A stretch of DNA of 47,187 nt from Flavobacteriales bacterium. Lineage in GTDB: Bacteria; Bacteroidota; Bacteroidia; Flavobacteriales_D; Sanyastnellaceae. The stretch lies in the NCBI GenBank assembly GCA_947456965.1, contig CANGTU010000025.1, positions 1 to 47,187 on the forward strand, read 5' to 3'. The translations under genes were made by a program, and so were the position numbers. Of the stretch, positions 1 to 7,889 are shown piece by piece (the stretch's first letter is position 1; each line of letters opens with the position of its first letter). The notes below the pieces were generated by a model. That model made no database searches. It was not told where the DNA came from and saw nothing but the letters and a program-made list of their open reading frames with translations.

Positions 1-177
1 GTAGCTGTGCCTGAAATGGCAGCAGCAGTTCCGGCCCAGGCGCAGATGCAGTTTGAGGTGCAATCACCTGTGCGCCCACAGGCCGATGGACTCAGTGCAG
101 AGGAGATTGCGCGCCAGCAAGCAGCTATTGCATGCTCGCTCGACAATCCGGACAGTTGTGAAATGTGTAGCGGTTGA
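1..177 (+). CDS. nrdA: Ribonucleoside-diphosphate reductase alpha subunit, C-terminal end (partial)
   Basis: The frame is open from base 1 to a TGA at 175-177; only the last 58 residues are inside the window. The tail is a low-complexity Ala/Gln/Pro linker followed by CSLDNPDSCEMCSG, whose Cys-x-x-Cys pair (CEMC) lies two residues from the end. Class I ribonucleotide reductase alpha chains carry such a mobile C-terminal Cys pair, which re-reduces the active-site disulfide after each turnover, and the ACSLDNP context is typical of Bacteroidota NrdA tails as I remember them. The catalytic barrel is outside the window, so the call rests on this tail alone. A strong terminator follows, so this is the last gene of its transcript. 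Confidence 0.75.
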   Translation, partial: VAVPEMAAAVPAQAQMQFEVQSPVRPQADGLSAEEIARQQAAIACSLDNPDSCEMCSG

Positions 178-203
178 TTTTGTTTATACCTGACAACAGA
201 ATG

Positions 204-232
204 AAAAACCCCGCCAGCCAGCGGGGTTTTTT
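204..232 (+). terminator. Rho-independent terminator after nrdA
   Basis: Stem AAAAACCCCGC pairs with GCGGGGTTTTT around a short CAGCCA-type loop and is followed by a T run. It lies 26 bases after the stop at 177 and is also nearly symmetrical, so it could work in both directions, but no minus-strand gene ends here. Confidence 0.9.
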
Positions 233-289
233 AATTCGTAATCTTGATCCGATAATGGGGGAATTGAGCCCGGTGCAAGTGGAAATGAC

Positions 290-297
290 TACTTTCA
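290..297 (+). promoter_or_regulatory. -7-like promoter element for the DUF2007 gene
   Basis: TACTTTCA resembles the Bacteroidota -7 consensus TAnnTTTG and ends 4 bases before the ATG at 302. A TTG at 264-266 lies 23 bases upstream, at the long end of the usual spacing for a -33 element. If used, the transcript would start at or next to the start codon. Confidence 0.4.
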
Positions 298-301
298 ATC
301 G

Positions 302-1012
302 ATGGAAAAGTGGATTGTGGTTTACACGGCAGTTCATGCAAGCGAGGTAAGTGTACTTCAGGCTTTTCTTTCGCTGCATGACATTGACTGTCGCTTGCGG
401 GATGAGCACACCATTCAGGCACAACCATTTTACTCGACTGCTATCGGAGGGGTAAAAGTGGAAGTCCCGGCTGAACAGGCCGATCGTGCATTTGCGCTTT
501 TGCATGAAGCCGGGTATTCTGCCGTACATCCGGGATCTGAAGATCCGGAAGCAGCGCATGATCGTGCGAAGCAGGCAGAAGCCCGGTTACAACGAGGAGT
601 GCGCATGACAGCGATCATCGCGGTGATGGTTATAGTATTGGCTTTTATTTTCTTCTTCAAAAAGGAAACACCTGATCTGACGGGTCAACGATGGTGCGTA
701 AGTCTGGTGGAATGGAAGGGCAAGTACTATGCGCCGGAAACATTTCACGATGGGATATCTATATCTATTCTGGGGTGTGAGGAAACCTTAAGGTTCCATG
801 CAGATGGTACGATCAGCTTGCCTGGCTTTCAATCCCCGACGGTAAATGCCTTTTGGAAGTACACGAATGATGGTGTGGAGATTTATGAGGCGTCTGATTT
901 TGCCTCAGTGTACGAAGGAGAGTACGCCATTGATTGCAGGGGAGGCAGCTTAAAGCTCATCTCTGACAATACGGTGATAGAGGCGGGAGAGGTGGAATTC
1001 GCCTTACCGTAG
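302..1012 (+). CDS. DUF2007 domain protein with one membrane helix and a C-terminal domain of unknown function
   Basis: The 236-residue protein begins with a DUF2007 (putative signal-transducing) module at about 4-72: a beta-alpha-beta fold with VEVPAEQADRAFALLHEAGY near its end. A charged stretch (75-98) rich in Glu, Ala and Arg leads into a single transmembrane helix at about 101-120, ending in FIFFFKK. The remaining 115 residues (TPDLTGQRWCVSLVEWKG onward) look beta-rich, with alternating polar and hydrophobic residues and a regular LxFHADGTISLPG strand-turn, reminiscent of small lipocalin-like or DUF-type beta domains; I do not recognise the family. The N-terminal domain should be cytoplasmic and the C-terminal one periplasmic. 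It is monocistronic between the nrdA terminator and the sigma-factor operon. Function unknown. Confidence 0.8.
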   Translation: MEKWIVVYTAVHASEVSVLQAFLSLHDIDCRLRDEHTIQAQPFYSTAIGGVKVEVPAEQADRAFALLHEAGYSAVHPGSEDPEAAHDRAKQAEARLQRGVRMTAIIAVMVIVLAFIFFFKKETPDLTGQRWCVSLVEWKGKYYAPETFHDGISISILGCEETLRFHADGTISLPGFQSPTVNAFWKYTNDGVEIYEASDFASVYEGEYAIDCRGGSLKLISDNTVIEAGEVEFALP

Positions 1013-1083
1013 CATTTTTTTATGTTGATGGTGCAGCGTTTTCCAAAAATGCCTGTCATACATGCAAACCCCATCCAAAACCC

Positions 1084-1611
1084 GTGACCGAGTGGCATGA
1101 CATTATCCGGCGATGCCGGAGCGAAGACCCGAAGGCCCAGATGGAGGCCTACCGCCTTTCATGGCGCATGGTGTTCCCCGCGGTGTTCCGCGTGCTGCGT
1201 AATCGGGAGGAGGCAGAAGACATTATGCAGGAGGCCTACATCAAAGGATTCAGGCGATTGCGCGAATTGCGTGATCCGGAGAAGTATGTCGGCTGGCAAA
1301 AGCAGATCGCCGTGCGACAGGCCCTCAACCGGCTGCGGCAGTTGAGACCTGAGTCCGTTCTTCCCACTGATGTCCTCCAACTGCCGGAGGAGGAAGAAAG
1401 CTGGCCACTGGTGGACCATGACATTTTGCGGCAGGCCGTGGCCATGCTGCCTGATGGATACCGCATCTCAGTTGAGCTGCACATCATGGAAGGAATGAGC
1501 CACGAAGAAATAGGCGAAGCCCTGGGCATACAGAGCTCTACAGCCCGCTCACAATATGCACGTGCTATACAGAAACTCAGACAACAATTAGCGTCACATG
1601 CAACATCCTGA
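1084..1611 (+). CDS. ECF-type RNA polymerase sigma-70 family sigma factor
   Basis: A 175-residue sigma factor with a GTG start. Region 2 spans about 15-85 and contains the -10-recognition/core-binding helix (REEAEDIMQEAYIKGFRRL), a classic ECF signature. Region 4 spans about 115-170, with LPDGYRISVELHIMEGMSHEEIGEALGIQSSTARSQ split across helices, the helix-turn-helix that reads the -35/-33 promoter box. No sigma-1.1 or region 3 is present, so it is an extracytoplasmic-function type. It overlaps the next gene by 14 bases, and that gene encodes a membrane protein with the layout of an anti-sigma factor. The pair probably responds to an envelope signal. The GTG start is the first in-frame start with a good N-terminal match; no ATG alternative lies near it. 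Confidence 0.9.
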   Translation: MTEWHDIIRRCRSEDPKAQMEAYRLSWRMVFPAVFRVLRNREEAEDIMQEAYIKGFRRLRELRDPEKYVGWQKQIAVRQALNRLRQLRPESVLPTDVLQLPEEEESWPLVDHDILRQAVAMLPDGYRISVELHIMEGMSHEEIGEALGIQSSTARSQYARAIQKLRQQLASHATS

Positions 1612-2140
1612 AGATATTCTCCGCCAGGCCTTGTCGGGCGAGCTGGAAGGCCCTCATGCAGGTCACGAGCAGCGCTTCGAAAAAAGGCTGCTGCGCCACA
1701 GCGAGCACGCGCTGACAACGGGTATCCCGGCCTGGGCCTGGATGTCGGCTGCCGCGGCAACCATCGCCGCTCTGATCATCGTGCTCGTGGTTTCCGAAAT
1801 CCGGAAAACCAATGAAGAATACGCCCGGATGCGGCTGTCAGACCTTAACTACGAAATGGCCCGCACGGAGGCTTTCTATGAGCAACGCCTTCGCGAGAGA
1901 ACACCCGTGGTCAGCAGCCCGGATCAGAACATCACCCGGCTGTACTCTGAGCTCCGTATTCTCGAAGGCGTGTACGATAAACTGGAGCAAGCCCTCGCGG
2001 CCAATCCGGGAAATCAGCAAGTGGTGGATGCCATGGTGGATAATTACCGCAACCGCCTCCGCATCGTGGAGTTGATTCAGAAGTACATGGAAATTTCAAA
2101 TAACCTGAAAAACAAGCAACATGAAAGCATGGATCTTTAA
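1598..2140 (+). CDS. Membrane-anchored anti-sigma-like protein
   Basis: A 180-residue protein with a short cytoplasmic N-terminal region (1-44: MQHPEDILRQALSGELEG then a basic, His-rich stretch), one transmembrane helix at 45-65, and a C-terminal region (67-175) of charged, helix-forming residues with heptad-like spacing, probably a coiled coil in the periplasm. The start overlaps the sigma-factor gene by 14 bases and the stop lies 20 bases inside the next gene, so the three genes are translationally coupled. Position, size and topology fit an anti-sigma factor, but there is no zinc-binding HxxxCxxC motif and no domain I can name; the role is inferred from context. Confidence 0.75.
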   Translation: MQHPEDILRQALSGELEGPHAGHEQRFEKRLLRHSEHALTTGIPAWAWMSAAAATIAALIIVLVVSEIRKTNEEYARMRLSDLNYEMARTEAFYEQRLRERTPVVSSPDQNITRLYSELRILEGVYDKLEQALAANPGNQQVVDAMVDNYRNRLRIVELIQKYMEISNNLKNKQHESMDL

Positions 2141-2996
2141 TCTGATCGCAATTGTTCTCATCGCCTCTCCGGCATGGGCCAGCGATGATTCTCCAACCGT
2201 AATTCGCAAGAACTTTAAGGTAAACAGCAACGTTGTACTCGACCTGCAGACATCCTTCGCCAACGTGGGGGTGACCACCTGGCCAAAGAATGAGATGGAA
2301 GTGGTCATCACCATCACGGTGAACACCCGCTCGGAAGAGCGGGAGCAGGAAGTACTGACACGGGTCAAAGCGTCCATTGAGGATGGAGCTCAACAGGCTC
2401 GTGTAATCACAGAACTTCAGAGCTTCAGATCGCGCGGTACGGAGAGTCTGGACATTGAAGTAACAGTCAAGATGCCGGCCACGGGATCAGTACAGGGAAA
2501 TGTGGAATTTGGCCTCGTGCAGCTGCCTAACCTCGAGGGGCCCGTGAAACTTGTAGTAAGCTATGGCAACCTGGTTACCGGTGATCTCCTTTCCTCAGCC
2601 AACTCCTGCACGGTGGTTTTTGGCAATCTGAATGTTAAGCGTTTCTCCGGTGGCAAGATCCGCACAGAGTATGGCAACGCTGATGTGCAGCGGATCACCG
2701 GACCGGGTGAGGTCCGCTCCGAATTCGGAAATATCGAGATCGGATCCATCACGATCCCATCAGGTGAATTGAAGCTTCTTGTGGAATACGGATCGTGCGA
2801 GATCAACTTCTCTGAGGGTGGCGACTTCACTTACGAAATCCAGTCATCCTTCGGTGAAATCGATCTCCCCTCCGGAACAAAGGGTAAGGTCACCAAAACT
2901 GACTTCTCCACTGAGTCAGCCAAAGGGCGTGTGGGCGCTGGCGGTGGATCGCATGTGATTATTCGCTCGGAGTTCGGAAATGTGAATGTGAAGTAG
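2121..2996 (+). CDS. Secreted DUF4097-type beta-repeat protein
   Basis: A 291-residue protein with a cleavable signal peptide (1-20, ending PAWAS). The mature part is almost wholly beta and contains a recurring x-(Y/F)-G-(N/S/E) step roughly every 15-25 residues: VSYGNL, VVFGNL, TEYGNA, SEFGNI, VEYGSC, SSFGEI and SEFGNV. That is the pattern of a DUF4097/DUF2807-like putative adhesin with a right-handed beta-helix. It is the third gene of the sigma/anti-sigma operon and overlaps the second by 20 bases. Related operons in this phylum pair ECF sigma factors with such envelope proteins; whether it is the sensor, the target or an effector cannot be read from the sequence. Confidence 0.8.
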   Translation: MKAWIFNLIAIVLIASPAWASDDSPTVIRKNFKVNSNVVLDLQTSFANVGVTTWPKNEMEVVITITVNTRSEEREQEVLTRVKASIEDGAQQARVITELQSFRSRGTESLDIEVTVKMPATGSVQGNVEFGLVQLPNLEGPVKLVVSYGNLVTGDLLSSANSCTVVFGNLNVKRFSGGKIRTEYGNADVQRITGPGEVRSEFGNIEIGSITIPSGELKLLVEYGSCEINFSEGGDFTYEIQSSFGEIDLPSGTKGKVTKTDFSTESAKGRVGAGGGSHVIIRSEFGNVNVK

Positions 2997-3075
2997 CCTG
3001 TCACCGGACGGATGAAATGATGAAGGTCATAATGGTGTTTGACAGGAGTTAACAATCCGGCCTTCCGCTTGAAAG

Positions 3076-3083
3076 TACTTTGG
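3076..3083 (+). promoter_or_regulatory. -7-like element ahead of the metal-efflux operon
   Basis: TACTTTGG resembles TAnnTTTG with the TTTG shifted by one base, and ends 4 bases before the ATG at 3088. No TTG is seen at the expected -33 spacing. Weak on its own, but the position matches other elements in this window. Confidence 0.3.
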
Positions 3084-3087
3084 CGCC

Positions 3088-3471
3088 ATGTTCAGGCGCC
3101 TGCTTTCATCCCTGCTGTTGAGTCTCTACCTGTTCACAGGTACGGGGTTAGTGGAATGGCTTCGCCTGCCCGCGCTGCTCAGCCATTATTTCGACCATTG
3201 TGATCAGAAGGAAATAGGGTTCATGGAGTATCTGGCGCTCCATTATGTGGATGGGAACCATGCGGATACCGGTGTCCATGATGGCCGTCACCTGCCCTTC
3301 AAGTCGCCGGATACGGGCCTGTTCACAGCCATTCATGCAATATTGCCGGAGGCATATTCCGTAGCATTCGGATACCGGCCTGATCCCGTCAGCTCTTCAG
3401 CCGTAGCAGCGATCTGGTTGCCGCAAGGGTTGTATGCCGGTGCCATCTGGCAACCGCCGAGAGTCATTTAG
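3088..3471 (+). CDS. Small exported His/Asp-rich protein of the RND metal-efflux operon
   Basis: A 127-residue protein with an N-terminal hydrophobic segment (about 4-20) serving as signal peptide or anchor. The mature part carries a cluster of potential metal ligands: HYFDHCDQKE, then HYVDGNHADTGVHDGRHLPFK, that is seven His, one Cys and many Asp within about 50 residues. It ends in a short hydrophobic tail closing with IWQPPRV. Small proteins of this plan, with LPFK and a terminal WQPP motif, precede CzcA-type genes in other Bacteroidota as I remember them. A periplasmic metal-binding or sensing accessory is a reasonable guess. A terminator follows at 3480, so expression may be partly separate from the pump. 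Confidence 0.75.
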   Translation: MFRRLLSSLLLSLYLFTGTGLVEWLRLPALLSHYFDHCDQKEIGFMEYLALHYVDGNHADTGVHDGRHLPFKSPDTGLFTAIHAILPEAYSVAFGYRPDPVSSSAVAAIWLPQGLYAGAIWQPPRVI

Positions 3472-3479
3472 AACTGATG

Positions 3480-3514
3480 CACCCGCCGCGTTTACCCGGC
3501 GGGTGTTCCTTTTT
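3480..3514 (+). terminator. Terminator or attenuator between the small exported protein and the RND pump
   Basis: CACCCGCCG (3480-3488) pairs perfectly with CGGCGGGTG (3497-3505) around an 8-base loop, followed by TTCCTTTTT. It sits inside the possible upstream extension of the pump gene, supporting a pump start at 3546. Partial read-through would set the ratio of the small protein to the pump. Confidence 0.75.
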
Positions 3515-3545
3515 CAAGCGGTTCTTCCTGATCAACACATGTTCT

Positions 3546-6500
3546 ATGCTGAATGCTATCATCGGATTTTCTATCCGCAACAAGCTCGTCGTGGGCCTGG
3601 CCGTGCTGGGTCTGCTATCCTGGGGCTCCTATGAGCTCACTCGCCTGCCGATTGACGCAGTGCCCGACATTACCAATAATCAGGTGCAGGTGATTACTGT
3701 GGCTCCATCCTTTGGCGCCACGGATATCGAACGGCTTGTAACATTTCCGGTAGAGCAGTCCATGAGCAATATCCATGGACTGGAGGAAATGCGCAGTTTT
3801 TCGCGCTTCGGTCTCTCGCTGGTGACCTTGGTATTTACGGATGACACGGATGTGTACTGGGCCAGGCAACAGGTGTCGGAGCGCCTTGTCACGCTTCAGT
3901 CTCAAATACCCGACGGAATCGGAAAACCAGAACTCGGACCAGTGACCACGGGCCTTGGAGAAATTTATCAATACATGGTGCGCGCAGCACCGGGGTATGA
4001 GTCCAGGTATTCGATCACGGATCTGCGCACGATTCAGGATTGGCTGGTGCGGCGGCAGCTTCTGCGCGTTGAAGGCGTAGCTGAGGTCAGCAGCTTCGGG
4101 GGAAAACTCCGTCAACTCGAGATAGCACTGGATCCCGCGCAGCTCGCCGCCCACGGAGTATCCGTAGCGGAAGTTTTCGACGCGGTTTCCCGCAATAATC
4201 AGAACTCCGGAGGGGCCTATATCGAACGGGGGCCGAGCGCAGTCTTCATTCGTAGCGATGGTTTGGTGGGTAGTGCAGAGGATCTTGAGAAGATCGTGGT
4301 GCGAGGCCATCCTTCGGGACCCGCTCTGCTGCTACGCGAGTTGGGCCAAGTGCGCGAGGGATATGCTACGCGCTTTGGCGCGATGTGCTACAATGATGAG
4401 GGTGAGGTGGCTGGGGCCATTGTGATGATGACCAAGGGCGCCAATAGCAGTGAAGTGATCAGCAAGGTCAAAAACCGCATTGTTGAAATACGCCGGATGC
4501 TTCCTGAAGGGGTCATCGTAGAGCCCTTCCTGGATCGCACGAAGATGGTGAACAACGCGATTCATACGGTGGAGAAGAACTTGTTGGAAGGTGCGCTGAT
4601 CGTGGTTTTCATCCTCGTCATCTTTCTGGGTAATATGCGGGCGGGCCTGTTGGTGGCCTCCATCATTCCGCTTTCCATGCTCTTTGCGGTCATTCTCATG
4701 AACACCTTCGGGGTGAGTGGCAACCTGATGAGCCTGGGGGCCCTCGACTTCGGACTGATCGTGGATGGTGCGGTGATTATCGTGGAGGCGGTTCTGCATC
4801 AGTTAGCGATGCGTATGAAGCCGGGCACATCTTTCCTTATCAGCCGAAAGGAGATGGATCAGGAGGTGGGATCATCAGCCGGACGTATGATGAACAGCGC
4901 GGTGTTTGGTCAGGTCATCATTCTGGTGGTGTATCTGCCTATCCTCTCGCTGGAGGGCATCGAAGGCAAAATGTTTAAGCCCATGGCTCAGACGGTGGCT
5001 TTTGCGTTGCTGGGTGCATTCCTGCTTTCTCTCACCTACGTGCCGATGATGGCCTCGCTTGTGCTGAGTCGCAAGGTGAGTGGTCATAGGAGCTTATCGG
5101 ATCGGATCATCCATGCGCTGGAGGCCCGATATGCGGGGTGGCTGATCAGAAGTCTGCGCCATCCGCGCATGATTCTGTCAGGGGTTGTGGTGCTCTTTGC
5201 CATGGCCATTTTTACCCTGAGCCGGATGGGTGGTGAGTTCATTCCCACACTTGAAGAAGGTGACTTTGCGGTGGATACCCGAGTGCTCACAGGGAGCAGT
5301 CTGACGCACACGATCGGTGAAACACAGAAGGCCGCAGGTGTTCTGCTGGCGCGCTTTCCAGAAGTCGAGAAGGTCGTTACCAAGATTGGAAGCGGTGAGG
5401 TTCCTACCGATCCCATGCCCATGGAGGCCAGTGATATGATGGTTATTCTGAAGGATAAATCTGAATGGACCTCTGCGCACACTTTTCCGGAACTGGAAAA
5501 GAAGATGGGCGAGGCGCTCGCCGATGTTCCAGGCATCAGCACCGGATTTCAGTTTCCAGTGCAAATGCGCTTCAATGAGTTGATGACAGGGGCCCGTCAG
5601 GATGTCGTGTGCAAGATCTTCGGGGAGGACCTTGATACACTCGCTGCGCTGGCTGCGCGGCTTGGCTCAATCATCTCGGATATCGAAGGAGCTACTGATC
5701 TTTACCTCGAGCCGGTGACAGGTGTATCGCAGGTTGTGGTGCATTTTGACCGGGATGCGGTAGCTCGCTACGGGTTGGACATTGAATCGCTCAACCGCGA
5801 TTTGTCCCTGTCCATGGCCGGCGCTCCGGCAGGCCTTTACTACGAGGGTGAAAAGCGTTTTGATATAGTGGTGCGACTGGCGCCTGATGACCGCTCGGAG
5901 GTAGAGGATGTGAGCCGCATTCCCGTGCAGTTGCCTGGAGGCGGTACCGTGACTTTGGGCAATCTTGCACTCGTTGAAGTGGGCCAGGGCCCCAATCAGA
6001 TACAGCGTGAAAATGCCCAGCGTCGCATCGTGGTGGGTTTCAACGTGCGCGGCAGGGATGTGCAGACTGTAGTGAGCGAATTGCGCCAGCGGGTAGAACG
6101 CGATCTGCTTAGGCCGTCAGGGTATTCGATCACCTACGGCGGGGTATTCGAAAATCTGGTAGCTGCCAGAAAGCGCCTGTCGGTGGCCGTGCCTGTGGCT
6201 TTGCTGCTGATCTTTTTCTTGTTGTATTTCGCATTTCATTCCATCCGTCAGGGCTTATTGATATTCAGCGCTATCCCACTTTCTGCCATCGGGGGAATCG
6301 GATTTCTTGCGCTGCGCGGCATGCCGTTCAGCATCAGCGCGGGTATTGGATTCATCGCGCTGTTTGGTGTGGCCGTGCTGAATGGGATTGTGTTGCTCGC
6401 GGAATTTAACAGGAGGGCTTCACTCGGCACGACCAACCGCTTTCGTATTGCACTGAGTGGTGCACGCACACGATTGCGGCCTGTGCTCATGACGGCTCTT

Positions 6501-7889
6501 GTGGCCTCGCTTGGTTTTCTGCCTATGGCGATCAGCAACGGCGCAGGGGCCGAGGTGCAGCGCCCGCTGGCTACAGTGGTCATAGGTGGCCTTGCTCTGG
6601 CTACGCTCCTGACCTTGTTTGTGCTTCCTGCCTTGTACACAATCAAACCTGTCAGACTTCGGATCAGGCGTGCGCCCGGCGCGCTGTTCTTGCTGGTGCT
6701 CCTCGGCTTTATGGTGAAGGCGGAAGCGCAAACTCCCTGGACCTTGGATATGGCGCTGGACAGCGCAAGGTGTTTCAACTTGTCCGTGCGTGAATCGGCC
6801 TTGCGCACAGCCGGGCGGCAGTCGCTGGAAGGTACTGCTTTTGATCCCGGACCGGTATCGGTATCGTTGGACTATGGTCAGTATAACAGTGTGTATATGG
6901 ACAATCGTGTGGGTATAGCTCAGTCTTTTCCATTACCTCCTCTGGTGGCAGCCCGACGTGAATGGTTGCGCTATGAATCTGAGGCAATCAGCGCACAGGA
7001 GGCCATTGTGCTCCTCGATGTGCGCAAGGAAGTGTCGCGGCGATTTCAGGAGGTGCTGCTGCTCGATGAGCGCATCCGCTTGTGGAATGGCGTGCTGGCG
7101 GACAGGCAGGAGGCTGCGCGCATATTGTCGGAGCAGGCGAAGGCAGGTGCAGCCCATGCGCTCGATGATGCGCTGGCTTCCACAGCGGCCATGCGCATGG
7201 AGGTCGCTTGCCGTGAGCTGATATCAGCCCGACGGGCAGCGCTTGAGTCGCTTCGGCTTGCTATCGGCGTGGCTGCAACACCGGCAAGGGTAAGCGGCGA
7301 GTTGCTGATGACCTTAACCATGCGCTCCGATTCGACGATCTCCTCTTCTCATCCGGCTCTTGCTGAGGCCAGGGAATGGGAACAGGCTGCGCTGGCGCGC
7401 GAGCGCGTGGAGCGTCAGGGGAGATGGCCTGTCGTCACCCTTGGTTTCAGCAGCACAAGCATCACGGGTATAGGCGCAGATGATGTGTATTATCCCGTTG
7501 GTCGCCGGTTCAACACCGCTTTTGCAGGCCTGGATATCCCTCTTGCAGCAGGGGCCCAACGTTCCAGAATACGCGCCGCGAAAGTGGCTGCAGATGCTGC
7601 CGGCCTGGAGTCAGAACGACGTCGTTCGGAATTGGAAATGGCCCGGAGACTGGCTGCCATGCGGTTTGAACAATCAATCGATGCGCTTGCTGCCTGGAAC
7701 TCTGGTCAGCTTGCGCGACTGGAGGAGTTGCGAAGTCTTGCCACAACTCAGTTTCGCGCAGGAGTGCTTTCTGTGGCTGACTGGGCTGTGGTCCATGATC
7801 ACTATCTCCAGGTCTATGATGATTACTTTCAGTCAGTCAGGTCCTACAACGAAGCAGTACTGGAACTTCAATACCTCACACAACCATGA
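3546..7889 (+). CDS. czcA: CzcA/CusA-family heavy-metal RND efflux pump fused to a TolC-like outer-membrane domain
   Basis: The chosen ATG at 3546 gives 1447 residues and begins MLNAIIGFSIRNKLVV, the usual HME-RND N-terminus; an upstream extension to 3477 would overlap a terminator. Residues 1 to about 1040 form the proton-driven inner-membrane pump with 12 transmembrane helices. The proton-relay motif DFGLIVDGAVIIVE gives D401, D407 and E414, matching the DFGx3DGAx3VE signature of pumps for divalent cations (Zn, Co, Cd, Ni) rather than the Cu/Ag type. A hydrophobic segment (about 1045-1058) ending VKAEAQ is followed by a TolC-like alpha-barrel domain (about 1062-1447). Inner-membrane pump and outer-membrane channel are thus one chain, or are cleaved after export. 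The stop overlaps the adaptor start by 4 bases. Confidence 0.92.
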   Translation: MLNAIIGFSIRNKLVVGLAVLGLLSWGSYELTRLPIDAVPDITNNQVQVITVAPSFGATDIERLVTFPVEQSMSNIHGLEEMRSFSRFGLSLVTLVFTDDTDVYWARQQVSERLVTLQSQIPDGIGKPELGPVTTGLGEIYQYMVRAAPGYESRYSITDLRTIQDWLVRRQLLRVEGVAEVSSFGGKLRQLEIALDPAQLAAHGVSVAEVFDAVSRNNQNSGGAYIERGPSAVFIRSDGLVGSAEDLEKIVVRGHPSGPALLLRELGQVREGYATRFGAMCYNDEGEVAGAIVMMTKGANSSEVISKVKNRIVEIRRMLPEGVIVEPFLDRTKMVNNAIHTVEKNLLEGALIVVFILVIFLGNMRAGLLVASIIPLSMLFAVILMNTFGVSGNLMSLGALDFGLIVDGAVIIVEAVLHQLAMRMKPGTSFLISRKEMDQEVGSSAGRMMNSAVFGQVIILVVYLPILSLEGIEGKMFKPMAQTVAFALLGAFLLSLTYVPMMASLVLSRKVSGHRSLSDRIIHALEARYAGWLIRSLRHPRMILSGVVVLFAMAIFTLSRMGGEFIPTLEEGDFAVDTRVLTGSSLTHTIGETQKAAGVLLARFPEVEKVVTKIGSGEVPTDPMPMEASDMMVILKDKSEWTSAHTFPELEKKMGEALADVPGISTGFQFPVQMRFNELMTGARQDVVCKIFGEDLDTLAALAARLGSIISDIEGATDLYLEPVTGVSQVVVHFDRDAVARYGLDIESLNRDLSLSMAGAPAGLYYEGEKRFDIVVRLAPDDRSEVEDVSRIPVQLPGGGTVTLGNLALVEVGQGPNQIQRENAQRRIVVGFNVRGRDVQTVVSELRQRVERDLLRPSGYSITYGGVFENLVAARKRLSVAVPVALLLIFFLLYFAFHSIRQGLLIFSAIPLSAIGGIGFLALRGMPFSISAGIGFIALFGVAVLNGIVLLAEFNRRASLGTTNRFRIALSGARTRLRPVLMTALVASLGFLPMAISNGAGAEVQRPLATVVIGGLALATLLTLFVLPALYTIKPVRLRIRRAPGALFLLVLLGFMVKAEAQTPWTLDMALDSARCFNLSVRESALRTAGRQSLEGTAFDPGPVSVSLDYGQYNSVYMDNRVGIAQSFPLPPLVAARREWLRYESEAISAQEAIVLLDVRKEVSRRFQEVLLLDERIRLWNGVLADRQEAARILSEQAKAGAAHALDDALASTAAMRMEVACRELISARRAALESLRLAIGVAATPARVSGELLMTLTMRSDSTISSSHPALAEAREWEQAALARERVERQGRWPVVTLGFSSTSITGIGADDVYYPVGRRFNTAFAGLDIPLAAGAQRSRIRAAKVAADAAGLESERRRSELEMARRLAAMRFEQSIDALAAWNSGQLARLEELRSLATTQFRAGVLSVADWAVVHDHYLQVYDDYFQSVRSYNEAVLELQYLTQP

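Noticed and set aside
1236-1760. A 174-residue minus-strand frame
   Set aside because: Opposite the sigma-factor/anti-sigma genes; Arg/Ser/Pro-rich translation without motifs.
2997-3046. Inverted repeat CCTGTCA / TGACAGG after the DUF4097-type gene
   Set aside because: The loop is nearly 40 bases and no T run follows, so I do not call a terminator.
3615-4310. A 231-residue open frame on the minus strand
   Set aside because: Opposite the RND pump gene; no recognisable domain.
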